DNA from: Theobroma cacao
Taxonomy: Eukaryota; Streptophyta; Magnoliopsida; Malvales; Malvaceae
NCBI RefSeq assembly: GCF_000208745.1
Contig: NC_030851.1
Coordinates: 40,387,662 to 40,451,661, forward strand
DNA: 64,000 nucleotides
Reading direction: 5' to 3'
Shown here: piece after piece, positions 25,311 through 38,900 of the stretch
Layout: every line of letters starts with the position of its first letter
Position numbering within the stretch: the stretch's first letter is position 1
Translations under genes and position numbers: made by a program
The notes under the pieces: model-generated
Told to the model about the DNA's origin: nothing
Databases searched by the model: none
What the model saw: only the letters and a program-made list of their open reading frames with translations

Positions 25311-28300
25311 ATGAGTAATCAAAAGAAAAGGAATTTCCAGATAGAAGCGTTCAAGCACAGGGTCGTGGTGGATCCGAAATACTCAGAGAAGACCTGGAAC
25401 ATTCTCGAACATGCAATCCACGAGATTTACAATCATAATGCTAGTGGCCTCAGTTTTGAAGAGCTTTACAGGTTTTTTTCGCTATTTCTTTTAATTAGTT
25501 TATCTTAAAATTTTCAATTAATTTATGCAATTTTAGTGCCTGATTGTTTGTAGCTGCCTAATATGTTATGTTATTTTTGAAATTTTCGATCTCAGTATTT
25601 AATATTTTTGCCTTTTTTTTTTGTTACGTCGGTTATTGCTGTAAATTCGATGCAGAAATGGATATGTTTTCAAGAAATAATTTTGTGTTTAGATTATTGA
25701 AACTTTTCTTGAATTTTATAGAGAAGTAGCTGACGGAAGTTTAATTAGGGTTTGGTGTTTAAATAATTTACAAATATGAAGAGTTTCTCATCTGTAAGAT
25801 TGTATATGGAATTATGGATTTCCAGCACAATAGTTAGGTTATGAAGTTGTTGAAAATGGTTCTAAAAAATGAATATGGAGGTAATCAGCTCAGAGAGATT
25901 TAATCAAATTGTGCTCGGAGTGGTTTAGTAACTGACATGTTGCAAACGATTGAATTGTCCCTCCGTGGATAATTTTAGAGCTGATAATGTTTTTGTATTG
26001 GACATGTGTGCTTGATCTCTTGATAAAGGTAGACTATTTATGCCATTCTGATTGGCAGGAAAGATCTGTTGGTCTTGGGTGTGATAAGCTGCAAAAAGTT
26101 TAACGCGTTTATCTGTATTGTTCTTATTGGTTTTGATAACAATGAATCAGGGTATGGTTTTTAATAGGGATCACTACATGAGGTACAATGTTTGTTTTCT
26201 ACAGTAGTAATGGTTTCACTTGTATCTAGTTTTCAGATTACTTTTGAGCTAAGCACATTGCTCTGCATGTTCAAGATTATCTATTATATATGTTAGTTAT
26301 ATATTATGCCAGAGCAAAGTTTCCTGGGTTGATTGCCAATTCTTTTGCTGGATTCATGGATTTCATTTTTGCCAGCAATGGCTTCATTGGATTGCAGTGG
26401 CCCTTCTGTGATAGAACATTAATGTTACGAGTGAAGATGTACAGCAGAATAGACATGGGAATGCATGTCTTCATTAGAAAGAGGGAAAGTTAGTTCAGAA
26501 TCAAATCATTGAAACTCCAAACTGAATCCTTTCCAAAAAAGAAAAAAAAGAATAAAAAGCATAATGGAAGGGGGATAGGAAAAAAGATTCTTTTACCCCT
26601 TCGATGAACAGTGATGAAAAACAAGAGGTTTTCTAGAAATTTGTTATTGATATGAATTTTGGTTAGAAAGCAGCTTATTATAGTTTTTTCTTTTATGCTT
26701 CTTTCTTGCTTTTCTATGCAGGCAAACTAAAGATGCTTTAAGTGCAATCTATCTTGAGCCTTTCTGGTTTTTTATAGTATGTGCCATCTATTTTTACATT
26801 TTGTCCAAGTGGATTTATCACACACATTTGATAAGAATGGACAACTCAGAAGTCATCGTTTTGCTGCTAAGAGTCTTCAACTGGAGTTGGCATTGCCTAT
26901 TTGGTTTCAGATAATAATGATATCTTCTAGAAATCTTAAAATCTTGCTCTTGAAAGGGCCGGTGATTATGTGCTCTCAATAGATCTCTCTCATTGCGACC
27001 TTTTCTAAGTGAATTGCATGCGAGCTCATCTTATTTTAGATTTTTTCTTTATAATATTGGCTTTTTGCCATGAATTCAGGAATGCATACAATATGGTTTT
27101 GCACAAATTTGGTGATAAGCTGTACTCTGGACTTGTTACAACTATGACTGCACACCTGAAAGAAATATCAAAAGCCATAGAGGCTGCTCAAGGTGGTTTG
27201 TTTCTTGAAGAGCTGAACAGAAAATGGAATGACCACAACAAGGCTTTGCAAATGATTCGAGACATATTGATGTACATGGACCGGACTTATATTCCAAATA
27301 GCCGTAAAACCCCTGTTCATGAGCTGGGACTTAATTTGTGGAGGGATAATATTATACATTCCAGCAAAATACATTCAAGGCTTCTGAGCACTCTTCTTGA
27401 ACTAGTACATAGAGAGCGAACTGGTGAAGTTATAGACCGGGGGCTGATGAGGAATGTAATCAAGATGCTTATGGATTTGGGTTCTTCCGTTTACCAGGAG
27501 GATTTTGAGAAGCCATTTCTTGAGGTTTCTGCTGAGTTTTATAAGGGCGAATCTCAGAAATTTATCGAGTGCTGTGATTGTGGGGACTATCTGAAGAAAG
27601 CAGAGAGACGTCTGAATGAAGAAATTGAGAGAGTTACCCACTACCTGGATGCCAAGAGTGAAGCCAAGATAACTAATGTGGTGGAGAAGGAGATGATTGC
27701 TAACCACATGTTGAGACTAGTTCACATGGAGAATTCAGGCTTGGTAAATATGCTTCTTGATGACAAGTATGAAGACTTGGGAAGAATGTACAATTTATTT
27801 AGAAGAGTTCCTAACGGTCTCTTAACAATACGAGATGTGATGACTTCTCACCTCAGGGAAACAGGTAAACAGCTAGTTACTGATCCAGAAAGGCTGAAAG
27901 ATCCTGTGGAATTTGTCCAGCGGCTCTTGGATGAAAAGGACAAATATGATAATATCATTAGCTTGGCGTTTAGCAATGACAAGACATTCCAGAATGCTCT
28001 GAACTCCTCTTTTGAATATTTCATTAATTTGAATCCTCGTTCTCCTGAGTTCATTTCTTTGTTTGTGGATGACAAACTTCGAAAAGGTTTGAAAGGAGTC
28101 AGTGAGGAGGATGTGGAGATTATTCTTGACAAAGTTATGATGCTGTTCCGCTACCTGCAGGAGAAGGATGTGTTTGAAAAGTACTACAAACAGCACTTAG
28201 CTAAGCGGCTTTTGTCAGGCAAAACTGTATCTGATGATGCAGAGAGAAGTCTGATAGTCAAGCTTAAGACAGAATGTGGATATCAATTTACTTCGAAATT

Positions 28301-29117
28301 AGAGGGCATGTTTACAGACATGAAGACCTCCCAGGACACAATGCAAGGGTTTTACGGATGCCATCCAGAGCTAGCAGATGGCCCTACTCTAGTTGTTCAG
28401 GTTCTAACAACAGGGTCTTGGCCCACTCAGCCTAGCATTACTTGCAACCTGCCCGCTGAAATGTCAGCGCTGTGTGAGAAGTTTCGGTCGTATTATCTTG
28501 GAACCCATACTGGTCGGAGGTTGTCCTGGCAAACTAACATGGGGACAGCAGATATAAAAGCAATTTTTGGGAAGGGTCAGAAGCATGAGTTGAATGTTTC
28601 AACCTATCAAATGTGTGTATTGATGCTTTTTAACAATGCTGATAGGCTTAGCTACAAGGAGATTGAGCAAGCCACTGAGATCCCTGCTTCAGACTTGAAA
28701 AGGTGCTTGCAATCAATGGCATGTGTGAAGGGAAAGAATGTTCTTCGGAAAGAACCTATGAGTAAAGACATTGGTGAGGATGATGCTTTTTTTGTCAATG
28801 ATAAGTTCACAAGCAAATTCTACAAAGTGAAGATAGGAACTGTTGTTGCACAAAAGGAATCAGAACCCGAAAAGCAGGAGACACGACAAAGAGTGGAGGA
28901 GGACAGGAAGCCGCAGATTGAAGCTGCAATAGTTAGGATCATGAAATCAAGGAGGGTGCTGGATCACAACAATATAATAGCCGAGGTTACAAAGCAGTTG
29001 CAGTCGCGGTTCCTGGCCAATCCTACAGAGATTAAGAAACGGATTGAGTCTCTTATTGAACGGGATTTCTTGGAAAGGGACAACAATGATCGGAAATTGT
29101 ATCGGTATCTAGCCTAA
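25311..29117 (+). CDS. CUL3A: Cullin-3 (CUL3A), scaffold of CUL3-BTB E3 ubiquitin ligases
   Basis: Two exons: 25311-25471 and 27080-29117, separated by a 1608-bp intron with GT-AG ends. The join AG|G makes an Arg, giving LSFEELYRNAYNMVLHKFGD. The product is 732 residues, the length I recall for Arabidopsis CUL3A. The N-terminal cullin repeats (from MSNQKKRNFQIEAFKHRVVV) bind BTB adaptors. The cullin homology region includes EKYYKQHLAKRLLSGKTVSD and EGMFTDMKTSQDTM. The C-terminal winged helix has the neddylation motif IVRIMKSRRVLDHNN, with the modified Lys near residue 676, and the protein ends in DRKLYRYLA. It recruits RBX1 and, with BTB proteins, ubiquitinates substrates in light, ethylene and defence signalling. 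The second exon is open further upstream (27009), but that is intron sequence: the conserved protein resumes exactly at the acceptor. Confidence 0.97.
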
Positions 29118-29922
29118 CGACATGGCTTCAACAGATCATCACTTGTTTCCCATGGAAAGGTTAGTGTTTGACAATTGAAATTGTACCCTAGTTGGTAAGT
29201 GAAAAATTTGTTTTTACATACTATGCGATATCTCCATATGTTTGAATGGTTATCGATTTATCTCTGCTTTTCCTATTTCACCCCTCCTCTCTCTCCTGCT
29301 ATCCACCCTTCTGCACCTTTCCATGTTTGGCGGGCTCAGCCGGCTGCCTTTATTATCGGAGGACTCTGTCGACTGGTAGCGGACACATTCCCTCGTTTCT
29401 TTGCTTTATCAGTTTCTTTTATAGTAGTATTGAGTATGCCCCTGGCTATTTCTACTCATGCTTTGTCTTTGAAAATATGGCGAATGTCATATTATTGAGC
29501 CGTATGACATTCCAAAAGCATTAAGAATAATCTGTCAAAATCCAAAGTTTATACTGAGAAATGTAATGGATTGGTAAGCAGTGCATGAAATCTCGAACAT
29601 CGGTTGGTTGGATGTACAACTTGGAAATATTCGTCACAACCATTTCCATTTTTAGTCAAATAAGTAAACAACTATGGGTTTCCCAATATAGAAAATTTTT
29701 CAATATGCTTAACAACCGTAAAAGCTTCGGATACATACAAGAATCCCTTATTCCAGAATTCAAATAAATAAAAAGTAAGTGAATATGTGTGACTGTTCAA
29801 TCCAATTAGGAGTAAAAGCACCATTGCTACCATGTGGAACAATCATGGAGGTCAAATCAATGGCCTACCCCATCATAACAAGACTTTATTTCCCATTTGC
29901 GGAGTCAAAAAAGTATTGGAAG
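29118..29922. other. CUL3A 3'UTR and convergent spacer
   Basis: CUL3A (plus) and the HAD gene (minus) converge here. The segment holds their 3'UTRs. Two overlapping open frames (29199-29524) are probably untranslated CUL3A sequence; no domain was seen. Confidence 0.5.
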
Positions 29923-32900
29923 CTATGACGAATCGGAGATGAGGAGGAACGTCTGTATATCTGCAAAAGTTTTAACATCTCTACCCCACAACCTGGTCAT
30001 TAAGATCAACGGGTGAGTATAATCTCCGTAAATCGTTATTTTTTATGATGCACATACACGTACTACTACATACACTCGAGTGAACAGCCATCGGTTTCAA
30101 ATATGATGCACTTATATGGGAACGGATGTTTGTAATGTTAATAGTTTGGTAGTGATGCCATGGGAATACTGTATGTATCTTTACATACAGAAAGAAAGTC
30201 ATTATACAAGACAAGTAGAAAGTAGACCTTACCAGCAATCGATGCCCACAGCATTGGCTCCCACCTTATCTGCCTTTTGATCATCCCCAACATGCACCAC
30301 CTTGCCGGCATCCAGGCCAATTTGATCTACAATAATTCCAAACAACTTTTTAAGGAATGCTTCCAAAGGGTTTTTTACCTTCATTTTTGGTCTTTGGATT
30401 ATTGTAAGAAAATGTGAATTTATTAGTTAATGTCTTGAATATATAATTGGACAAATATTTTTTTTTTTATATTTAAAAGGTGAGGAGGGTGATGGGCTCT
30501 AAGTGAATCATCTTATGTTATAGAAGCATAAAAGACTTTGCCATTTACAGCATTATCGTACCGTATCATGCAATTCTAAGGGAAAATAGCAAGCACCATC
30601 ACCAATTAAATTGGAAATTCTCAATGCTTAGTGCTATGCAGAGAAATCTAGAATTAATTCAATGCTATTCTATATGGTTATTACTCCAAATATTCCTGCA
30701 CCTGAGAACATATGAAACAGTGAATGCATCCATAATCCTATATCACATGGAAACATCCAAATACATCATTAGTGAAATACGTAGACAGACCGTTGCAGTC
30801 GACAGCAAGAGTTATAACACTCACAGTCCCTCAAGTTTTTAAACACAGCAAGAGATATAACACCCATCATCCTCAAGTTTCTAAACAGAGACAACATGCT
30901 ATACAGACTGATAGCCAAGCTAGTACTGAGATGGAAAATTTAGGCAAGCACAACACAGTAGTAAATATATTATTTATCAATGAATCCAAGAAAATACTTT
31001 GGTGCTTTAAGACAAACCTAAAGCAGCTTTGAATATCCTTGCATCTGGTTTTTCATAACCAACCTCTGAAGATATAATTAGAGCATCCAACCTGAAAAGA
31101 AACTATATACGGTTACAACTCAAAACTAACCCATGCCCTTTCTTTCCTTTGAGGCAACTACATCAAAATAGAAGTGGCAACCAAGATGGAGGTATGAAAC
31201 CAAAGTTTCATTTCTTTTTTCTCTGCATGAACCAACATACACTGAGCAAAGAGGACCTAAACTAGGCCCACAAAATAAATAAATCGATCTCAAGTACAAG
31301 AAAAAAGGTAACCCAAGTTTCAGCAGTAAGAAGACATGGGCACTCCTAATTAAGAGAAAAAACAGAAGTTGAAACTTGAGTTCTTTTCTGACTTGAGTGG
31401 CAAACATTTGTTACTATGTCATGAATAATTAATACATTAAAAGAAGTTGCTTAATGCTCAAAACTGCAAGACAACAGCATAAACAAAGTACTGACACTTA
31501 CAGATCTATGACATTGAGGTCCTTCAATACCCTCCTTAATCGGGTGTCAAAATTGGACACGACAGCCACTTTAACTGTGCCATCACTCACCATATGAGAA
31601 ATACATAGGAGGAAAAAGAGTCCATTCTCACCACTCTGTATTACTAGTGTTAGTTATGAAAGACAAAGAAGAGGAATACTTGATGAATATGACCTCCAGC
31701 ATTTTTGAGAACGAATATCGTATCATAAGCTCCATCTGGAAGACGCCATGCATCGCCATTTGCATAATGCTGAAAAAGGAAGTAAATGAGGCTTCAGATT
31801 AAACAATTCATCGTACATGAACTGCTGACACCATTATTTGGAGTTTGGAATCGTGGGTAATTATCAGCAGCCACCTAATTTCTTGAAATTTTTTTCATTA
31901 CTACAGTATGGTCGGACCAAGGAGCATGAAAATGGAAAAAAGTAGGTCTCAGACCATCACCTCATAGACTTCCTCGAAGTAATCATCATTGGAACAACCA
32001 GTGGCTTCAGAAACAACAAGTTTCCAGAAAGGCTTCCCATCTCCCTGTCAATAACACAACACACAAAAGGTGGAATTGATGTTCAGTTACAAATTAGGAG
32101 TCATGATACTTTATCAGAAGTTGGTTCTATCAAGTTCTAGCAAGTAGATAGGAAACCTAAGTCTGCAACATTACATCAAACTGAATGGATGACAAGGAAG
32201 AGTAAAAGCTGCTAGTCCACTACAAAGGAAGTTATTCCCTAAAGAGGGTATTAATAAAAACTGACAGGTAGTGAACATTTTTTCGCTTTTCAGTTCATAA
32301 ACTACCAATAACACGGTATCAAAGTCGACCACCTTTGTAAAGAAATGGATCTCAAAAGGCAGCAAGTTTTCAGGTCAGTGCAAATGGCTAGAACAGCATG
32401 CATCATAGCCAACACTTACTGGCAGTGATGCATGCACACGTGCAAGCACATCAAAGACCCTCCCTAATTAACACCATGCATTCCTTTCAAAGAAAAGAGT
32501 TCAGTAAATTAAATATATTAACAGAGCACCGGCTATGAAATTTGTTGTTGAAAAGTTCATGACAGATTCATTCTCCTATCTAATATCAAGAATATTAACA
32601 TAATTACACATCCAGTTCCCAGCATTGACTTGAGAAATCAACAATCTAGGCACGCAATGACAATAAAAAGAGCGCCAAAGAGAACAAGGAACCTCATAAC
32701 GGAGCTTCTCGGGCCAGGGAGCAGCAAAAGCCCTCTTAAATCCTTGCTTTATTTCAGCTGAACTCAGTTTCAGTCCTGAAAGGAAGTCAAAAGTTGTCAA
32801 ATTTAAAGAAAACTAAACACTGGGATTACCATAATCTCACGCGTTAAATCAAGAAACGCCATCTCAAAACTAGAGCAAACAAGAGATAATGCAAAACCCA

Positions 32901-33267
32901 CATTCAAAACATATCTAAATTTATTAAAAAAAATAATAATAATAAAAAGGTAGCTGAAAAGTGACCGTATTTAGCCCCAATGGCAGCGTAAGTCTCTTCC
33001 ACGGGCTTCGGCAATTGCAAAAGAGTGCCTGCGGCGTCCAACAGCAGCCCATCGTATGCCTTTTTAACCGAATTTCTAACTGCAAAAGATACCAAATCAA
33101 TAAAATTTAAACCAAAAGAACAAAGTTTTTGGTTTCCTGAAAGAGAAAAGGAAAGGGTGAGTGGAAAAACCAGAGCGGAAGTGGATGGACATGGACGAGC
33201 TGCGAAAGGGATTAAGGGCTCTCAAGAGAGAGTTGATATTGCAACATTTCGTCAAGCAAGCTTCCAT
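29923..33267 (-). CDS. HAD-superfamily hydrolase, HDHD3-like (plant type)
   Basis: Nine exons on the minus strand: 33267-33171, 33079-32966, 32775-32693, 32044-31961, 31769-31694, 31574-31502, 31091-31018, 30326-30233 and 29992-29923. They close to 254 residues. The N-terminus ([20 protein letters not shown], then [12 protein letters not shown]) is basic and Ser-rich and resembles an organellar transit peptide. HAD motif I is [12 protein letters not shown] (nucleophile D47). Motif II is VVSNFD (S158), motif III YEKPD (K190) and motif [11 protein letters not shown] (D215, D216). Motif I lacks the usual second Asp (DxD becomes DAA), so the catalytic acid is absent, as in close plant relatives I remember. 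The cap region includes [20 protein letters not shown] and [16 protein letters not shown]. The substrate is unknown. The C-terminus ([10 protein letters not shown]) is short. Confidence 0.9.
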
Positions 33268-35995
33268 TTTTTGGAACCAGACCGCTCTCTTGTCTCTTCT
33301 ACTTGGGTGATCAATGCTAAGACAGAACACCCTCTCTATCTCCCTGTTTTTACATTTTACACCATATTTTACCCAAATTTGCACGCAAGTTAGCCATCTA
33401 TGTGTTAATGTAGTTGGTTCACTCACCACTACAATTTTCATTGCTGTTTTCAATGCCCATTTTCAAATTGAAAATATTAATATTATTATTAACATTAATT
33501 TTACTAAGTTAAAAATATTTTAATTATTTTATTCTTAAAAATAGCAAGAAAATTTTAACCAAGAAAAAAAAGGTCTAGATAACTAACTATCATATTTTAA
33601 ACTTCAAAAAAAACAATTTATCTTGTCTCAAATCATTGGATTTTTTTTATTATTTACCCTTTAAATTATGGCTTTGATCATTGATGCATTATTGCAATGC
33701 AAGAATTTAGTTGTAGCTACTTTTAATTGAATATGTAACAGAGATTCTTGAAAAAATAGAACAAATAGAGATCTTTACAGAAAAGGGCTTAAATCACTTA
33801 CTAATTACTTTACAACGTTGTACCAATAAATTATTTTAATAAACTTTTATTTGAACATTTGATTCAATAATATAGACTTGTACCCGATCCACGAGTGGAT
33901 TCAATTTTTTTTTTTTTTCAAAATCCAAAAGAGAAAAGCTCTATAAATCCTTATGGTACCTGTTGACCAAATATGCTTGTCTCAAAGAGTGAAGGATGGA
34001 AATGAGATATTGGAGAAAACTTAACAAAATGGAAACAAGGAAGTCCATTTTGTTTAAGTTCCCTCCAATACTCACACTTTCAGCCTTGACAGCTCCAAAT
34101 TAGATAAAAGCATAAGTTAGTAACAGCAGCATTGGGCAAGTTTATTGGCTCAGCAGGCTAAGACAAGACTATATTTGTAGAGTTACAAGAAGCTGAAACA
34201 ACACAAAATTCATGAGAATTGGTAAGTAAAAACCATAACAGAGCAGAACTTGGCTTACTCTGTAACTGAACAGCACATATTTCGTTGCAGGCGGTAGGAA
34301 ATCTTCATCAACAGAATTCGCATGTTCACATAGTTTTATTACTGTTCTTTCTTACCAAGAGAGAACAGCATATCCCCTCTCTAGCAAACAAGACAGCAGC
34401 AGCATGACTGGCATGCACAAAGACAGTCAAGTCTTGAGATGCTGAGAAATACAATAAAAACCAACAGTTTTGGTTGCTTCCCAACAATAACAAATAAAAA
34501 ACAAAGCTATCAACAGAATCCATCAAAGTGACTACAACAGGGGAAGGAGGAGATGCCTACTGACTGCTAGTTCTTTATCTATTCAAAATTGAAAGAATAT
34601 AAGGATATTACAAAGCATTATGGGAAGCTCTGAAAGCAATAAGCATCTTTTTTTTAACTATATTTTCTTTTTTTTTAACTATATTTTCTTTTTCTTTCTT
34701 CTTTTTCCTTCTGGATGGGGATTTGGGAGTCGACTTGGAACTAAGACACAACAGGGCAGAGTAATCCCAATGGGATTTTCCCCTTCACGCAAGTAACACT
34801 GTCTGGTCTCATCTCCAAATGATTCACACACCCATGATTATGGAAAAATTCTATAAACTTAAGCCTCACTCCAGCCGATGTGTAGCCTCAAATTCTCAAT
34901 ACAACCCACGATAATTAAGCTTTAGCAATAAATCTTTATTAGCTTGGAGTCACATTGAACCATTTCGTAAGGCCACCAAAAAGCTCCATTTCTTCAGCAA
35001 AAGGCTACTCTGCCAATAGTATTATGCACTTACAAATATCTGAAGTAACTGGCCCAACGTTAATTCTTGCCAAGCTTGAAAGTCCATGAGTAAAGATTCC
35101 TGGAAGAGAAAGGTTGCAGGTATATTTCATAGATAACTCCTGTTTTTCACTTTCAGCGTGGATATCCCTGCATAGACTGCATCTGTGCTCCCAGAAAACT
35201 AGCATAATTTTCTGTAAATAAAAATTCAAGAAGTTCAGGATTACAATTTTATCTGTAGTAGTTTATAAGTCTAAATGCAATACAAGTTCTCTGAACTCAA
35301 GTATCTTTGCACTGAGCCATCCATGATCCACGTAACTAGTCTAACTAATATGCTCCTGTTGAGTTTGTTTAATTTTAAATGCAATGGATCCTACCCCAAC
35401 CTGCAACTTGCTGGTTTGAACTCCATATTTAAACAAGTTGCTCATATGTCACCAATAGATTATATTGATGCCTAATCAAATGATATGATCCAGTTTGCAG
35501 TCCAATTTAAGAGATTTCCACTGAACAAACTATATTCTTACTATTGAAGCAGATTACATTAGCTTTGACCTAAAAGTACATGCAGCATGTCATAGGTTCA
35601 CAAGTCAAAAGTTGAAGATACTGCAATCAACTTTAAACATCTACCATCAGCAGTGGTTCAATGCCCATTATTTTCTTGACTGAAAGATACAGTCAAAGCA
35701 ATAAGATCAATGACTACGATAGACTCAAATTCAACTTAATTCACCATAGACCTTACTCATAGAAATATTCTACTTGGTATCAGATGAATGTCAAGATTGA
35801 GGAAAACTATTGCAGGTGGAACTTGCCATCACCAGCTACAGTTGGATGAGAGTTCCTACATGTATAAAAGGTGCTAAGGCAGACCCATTAACTTCTAAAC
35901 TTGGAGTTAATATCAAGAACTTTTTTCTTTGATATAAGCAGGCATTTAGATACAAATTATACATGGAAAATTAGCCATTCATCATACCTGATTAA
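33268..35995. other. HAD promoter and 3'UTR region of the DUF616 gene
   Basis: The left part (to about 33950) is the AT-rich upstream region of the HAD gene. The right part probably holds spliced 3'UTR of the DUF616 gene. Its stop at 35996 is followed 8 nt later by a consensus donor (CAG|GTATG at about 35988/35987). A good acceptor (TTTACAG) near 35215 opens a possible untranslated exon. No separate gene was supported. Confidence 0.45.
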
Positions 35996-38900
35996 TCAAG
36001 GAGGTGGCGGAGAAGGCACCGTCCGATGCCTGAATAGCTTTGCTAACGTTCTGCGCTGACAGTCCTGTATAGAGTTAATTTACACAAATATTAATCGTTA
36101 AAATAGTAACCTTTATTATGAGTAATGTGTTATTCATGCATAGCATGGAACCATCTCGTTTACAGCACAAGAAGATAAACACTTAATAGGAGACTTTCTA
36201 TTTCTGAATTTCAGTGCTAGCATGGCAATATGTCATTGGAACAATGACTCAGGAAAAAAAGTTGCTTCAATTCTCTTGAGGCAATAGGTCTTAATTTTCT
36301 CTCCTCCCACCCACGGAAATCCCACATACATGAAAGTTTCAAAGGCTCCATGTTTCTGAAAATTGTTAAGCTGCGTGCAATCAACTCAGAAACCACTGAA
36401 AATCAGCGACAAAACTACTTTCAGGAAGATTTTACAAGAACCGGAAGTCACTTGTCAGATGGATATGTCAAATCTCAAAGCAAACCATATGTATCAGGGC
36501 AATCTGCAAATTAGTGTTTTCTAACAATAGCATTTGAGAAGCAATTAGATTCAATGGCTATCAGCAGTCATCAATGTGAAGCTTATTTTACAAATCTCAG
36601 ATGTCACATAAACCATTTGATAGACAAGAGTTTGCTAACACATAGTGAACAGTTCAATCATAATATTCAAAAAGCTTTAGAAAGGAAATCGACCAAATCT
36701 CTATGTAGAAAGCATACTTTAGCAACAGTATGCCGCTGCACCAAACAGCATGGTGACAGATATACTATAACAGACTACAGTTCTCTGCAAAAATTAAAAA
36801 ATCACCTTAAACATATTTAGATGGAACGGTCTATCTGGATTCATTCTCCTCAACTTCAAGTAGGTATATGCAAAGCTTAGTTGGTCACGTGAGGTAAATC
36901 GATCAACTTCATTGAACCACAGGCATGAAAATAAATTTGACATTGGTGTATGAGCCCGGATAATAAAGGAACCTTCAGGCACATCTGCAGGGTACATTGA
37001 GCACAAATCAGTACCTGGTATGCATGGGAGCTAAGATAAAAAGAGAAGGCTGATGTCCAAACATAAAAAGACACCAAGATACGCACAACTTGGAAGAGGA
37101 GTATTTGGGTCTGAAGGATTAAACTTCGTGAGGCCATCAGATTGGTAAAACATAAACTGTTCATCAATGGCTGTATGGTTGTACTTATTTAGACGCTTAT
37201 TTTGCAGTACCTCCTCCCAAACACAATGGCGATCATAGTGGTTGGAAATGGCATACTCTGCTCTCATTCGCCACAAAAAGAATTCAATGATTAGCATTGG
37301 GTCAGTATTAAGTCGCATCTTACTGTCAATCCAAATTGAATACCTGAAAATAAACATTAAATTATAGTATTTAAGTTAAAGACTCTGTCAGACTTAGAAG
37401 GATAAGCATGAGGCTTACAAACTAGAGATGTAACCTTACCGAGAAGAAGGAAAGAGGCGATGTGATAAAAACTTTGGCACCTTTCCAGTTTTCCGCATGT
37501 CCAAATATGGTAAGTTCCTCACAACAACAATTTTCCACAGACCAACATATCCTCTCTCATCAGGAATATGTCCTTCTGAAGACAGTTTTGATAGCGTTTG
37601 CTCATCCACAAACATAACAAAACACACATTTTTCTTGGCAAATTCACTAATCTGAAACAAACAAAAAGATATAGCGCATTACTGACAGAATAGAAAGTTG
37701 TGGAAATCATCCTAAAATTAAAGCAACACTACAAACCGATTACGTCTTTGCTTCTTCCAATATATTACTGTACCAACATTTAGTTAAAAGTCACATAAAC
37801 TATGCTCAACTAGACATGTCAACTCAAGCATAACTAGGCAGTGAAGAATAGGATATCATCCAGGATAAGATTCGCAAAACATGAGAAGGAAACAGAGACA
37901 AAAATCAAACTAGAAAGTCAATCATACCTTGCATGCATTACATACATCAGACTGAAGTATCCTGACAGTGAAGTTTTCGATAAAATTGTTTTGCATGTCT
38001 ATCCCTCTAAAGCCTTTAAAATGCATTTAAATTTAGCATAACCAACAATACTTTGAAGAAATCCCTCTTTTCTGCTGGCTCAAAATCTTCAAGTTTGCAT
38101 CCTCTACTCTTGTTGGTTGAAACAGGTGATATGTAATACTGTTTCTATTTTTCTTTAGAAAATGTTATGCTTCTTATTAAAATAGCTATATGAATCATGA
38201 ATGCATAAAGAAGTATTAATTCACTGTAAGACAAAAGACATTTGAAATAAAGATGCTCATTATCACATCTTTCAGACATGGAATCATGGCAAACAATGAG
38301 ATTTGATAAGAAATGTCTCATTTACCAATCTGCTAGTAGGTCTCCTCAGAAAGTCAGAGCTCCCAAAAATGCAAGAAGATACTGCAACCCGACAAGTACT
38401 CATGTATGCCTTATCATTTTCACTCAACTCAAAACCAGTGCTTGAAAATCTCGGCGGGCCTTTGACAAAACCACAGTGAATAGTTTGATTCCTTGCAACA
38501 AAGGATTTCTCTCTTTCCTTAAGAGTTTGATAACCTCCAAATCTACTCTCAAGTGAATTGGCAGGCAAAGGATTCTTCTCCCTCTCTACATATTCTAGCG
38601 AGAACTCTGTGAAATTCATATAATTCTTGGGCTCTATAATATTATCAACTGCTGCTGCAAGCCCAACTTCACAAGGAAAATCTGAGAGATGATACGTGGA
38701 GCAAAAACAAAACTAAATGGTGTTAGACATAGAATAATTTGTAAAAGATAAGTGTGGTTTTAAGGATATAGATCTTCAGTCAAGAAAAAAAGGGAAGAAA
38801 AAGGACTTAATTAAACATATCAGTAAGATAAATCAAATGACTATCAATGACAAATTGACAATTTAGCCGACGTACAATCTAGATAAAGCATTCACACAAA

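Noticed and set aside
27009..27079. Apparent N-terminal extension of the CUL3 second exon
   Set aside because: It is intron sequence: exon 1 at 25311-25471 supplies the conserved cullin N-terminus, and the AG acceptor at 27078-27079 restores the frame.
29199..29524. Two overlapping open frames downstream of CUL3A
   Set aside because: They lie within the likely CUL3A 3'UTR, with no domain and atypical composition.
33194..33310. Plus-strand open frame [15 protein letters not shown]... at the start of the HAD gene
   Set aside because: It is antisense to HAD exon 1, whose minus-strand frame splices into a conserved domain; no domain or splice logic supports the plus frame.
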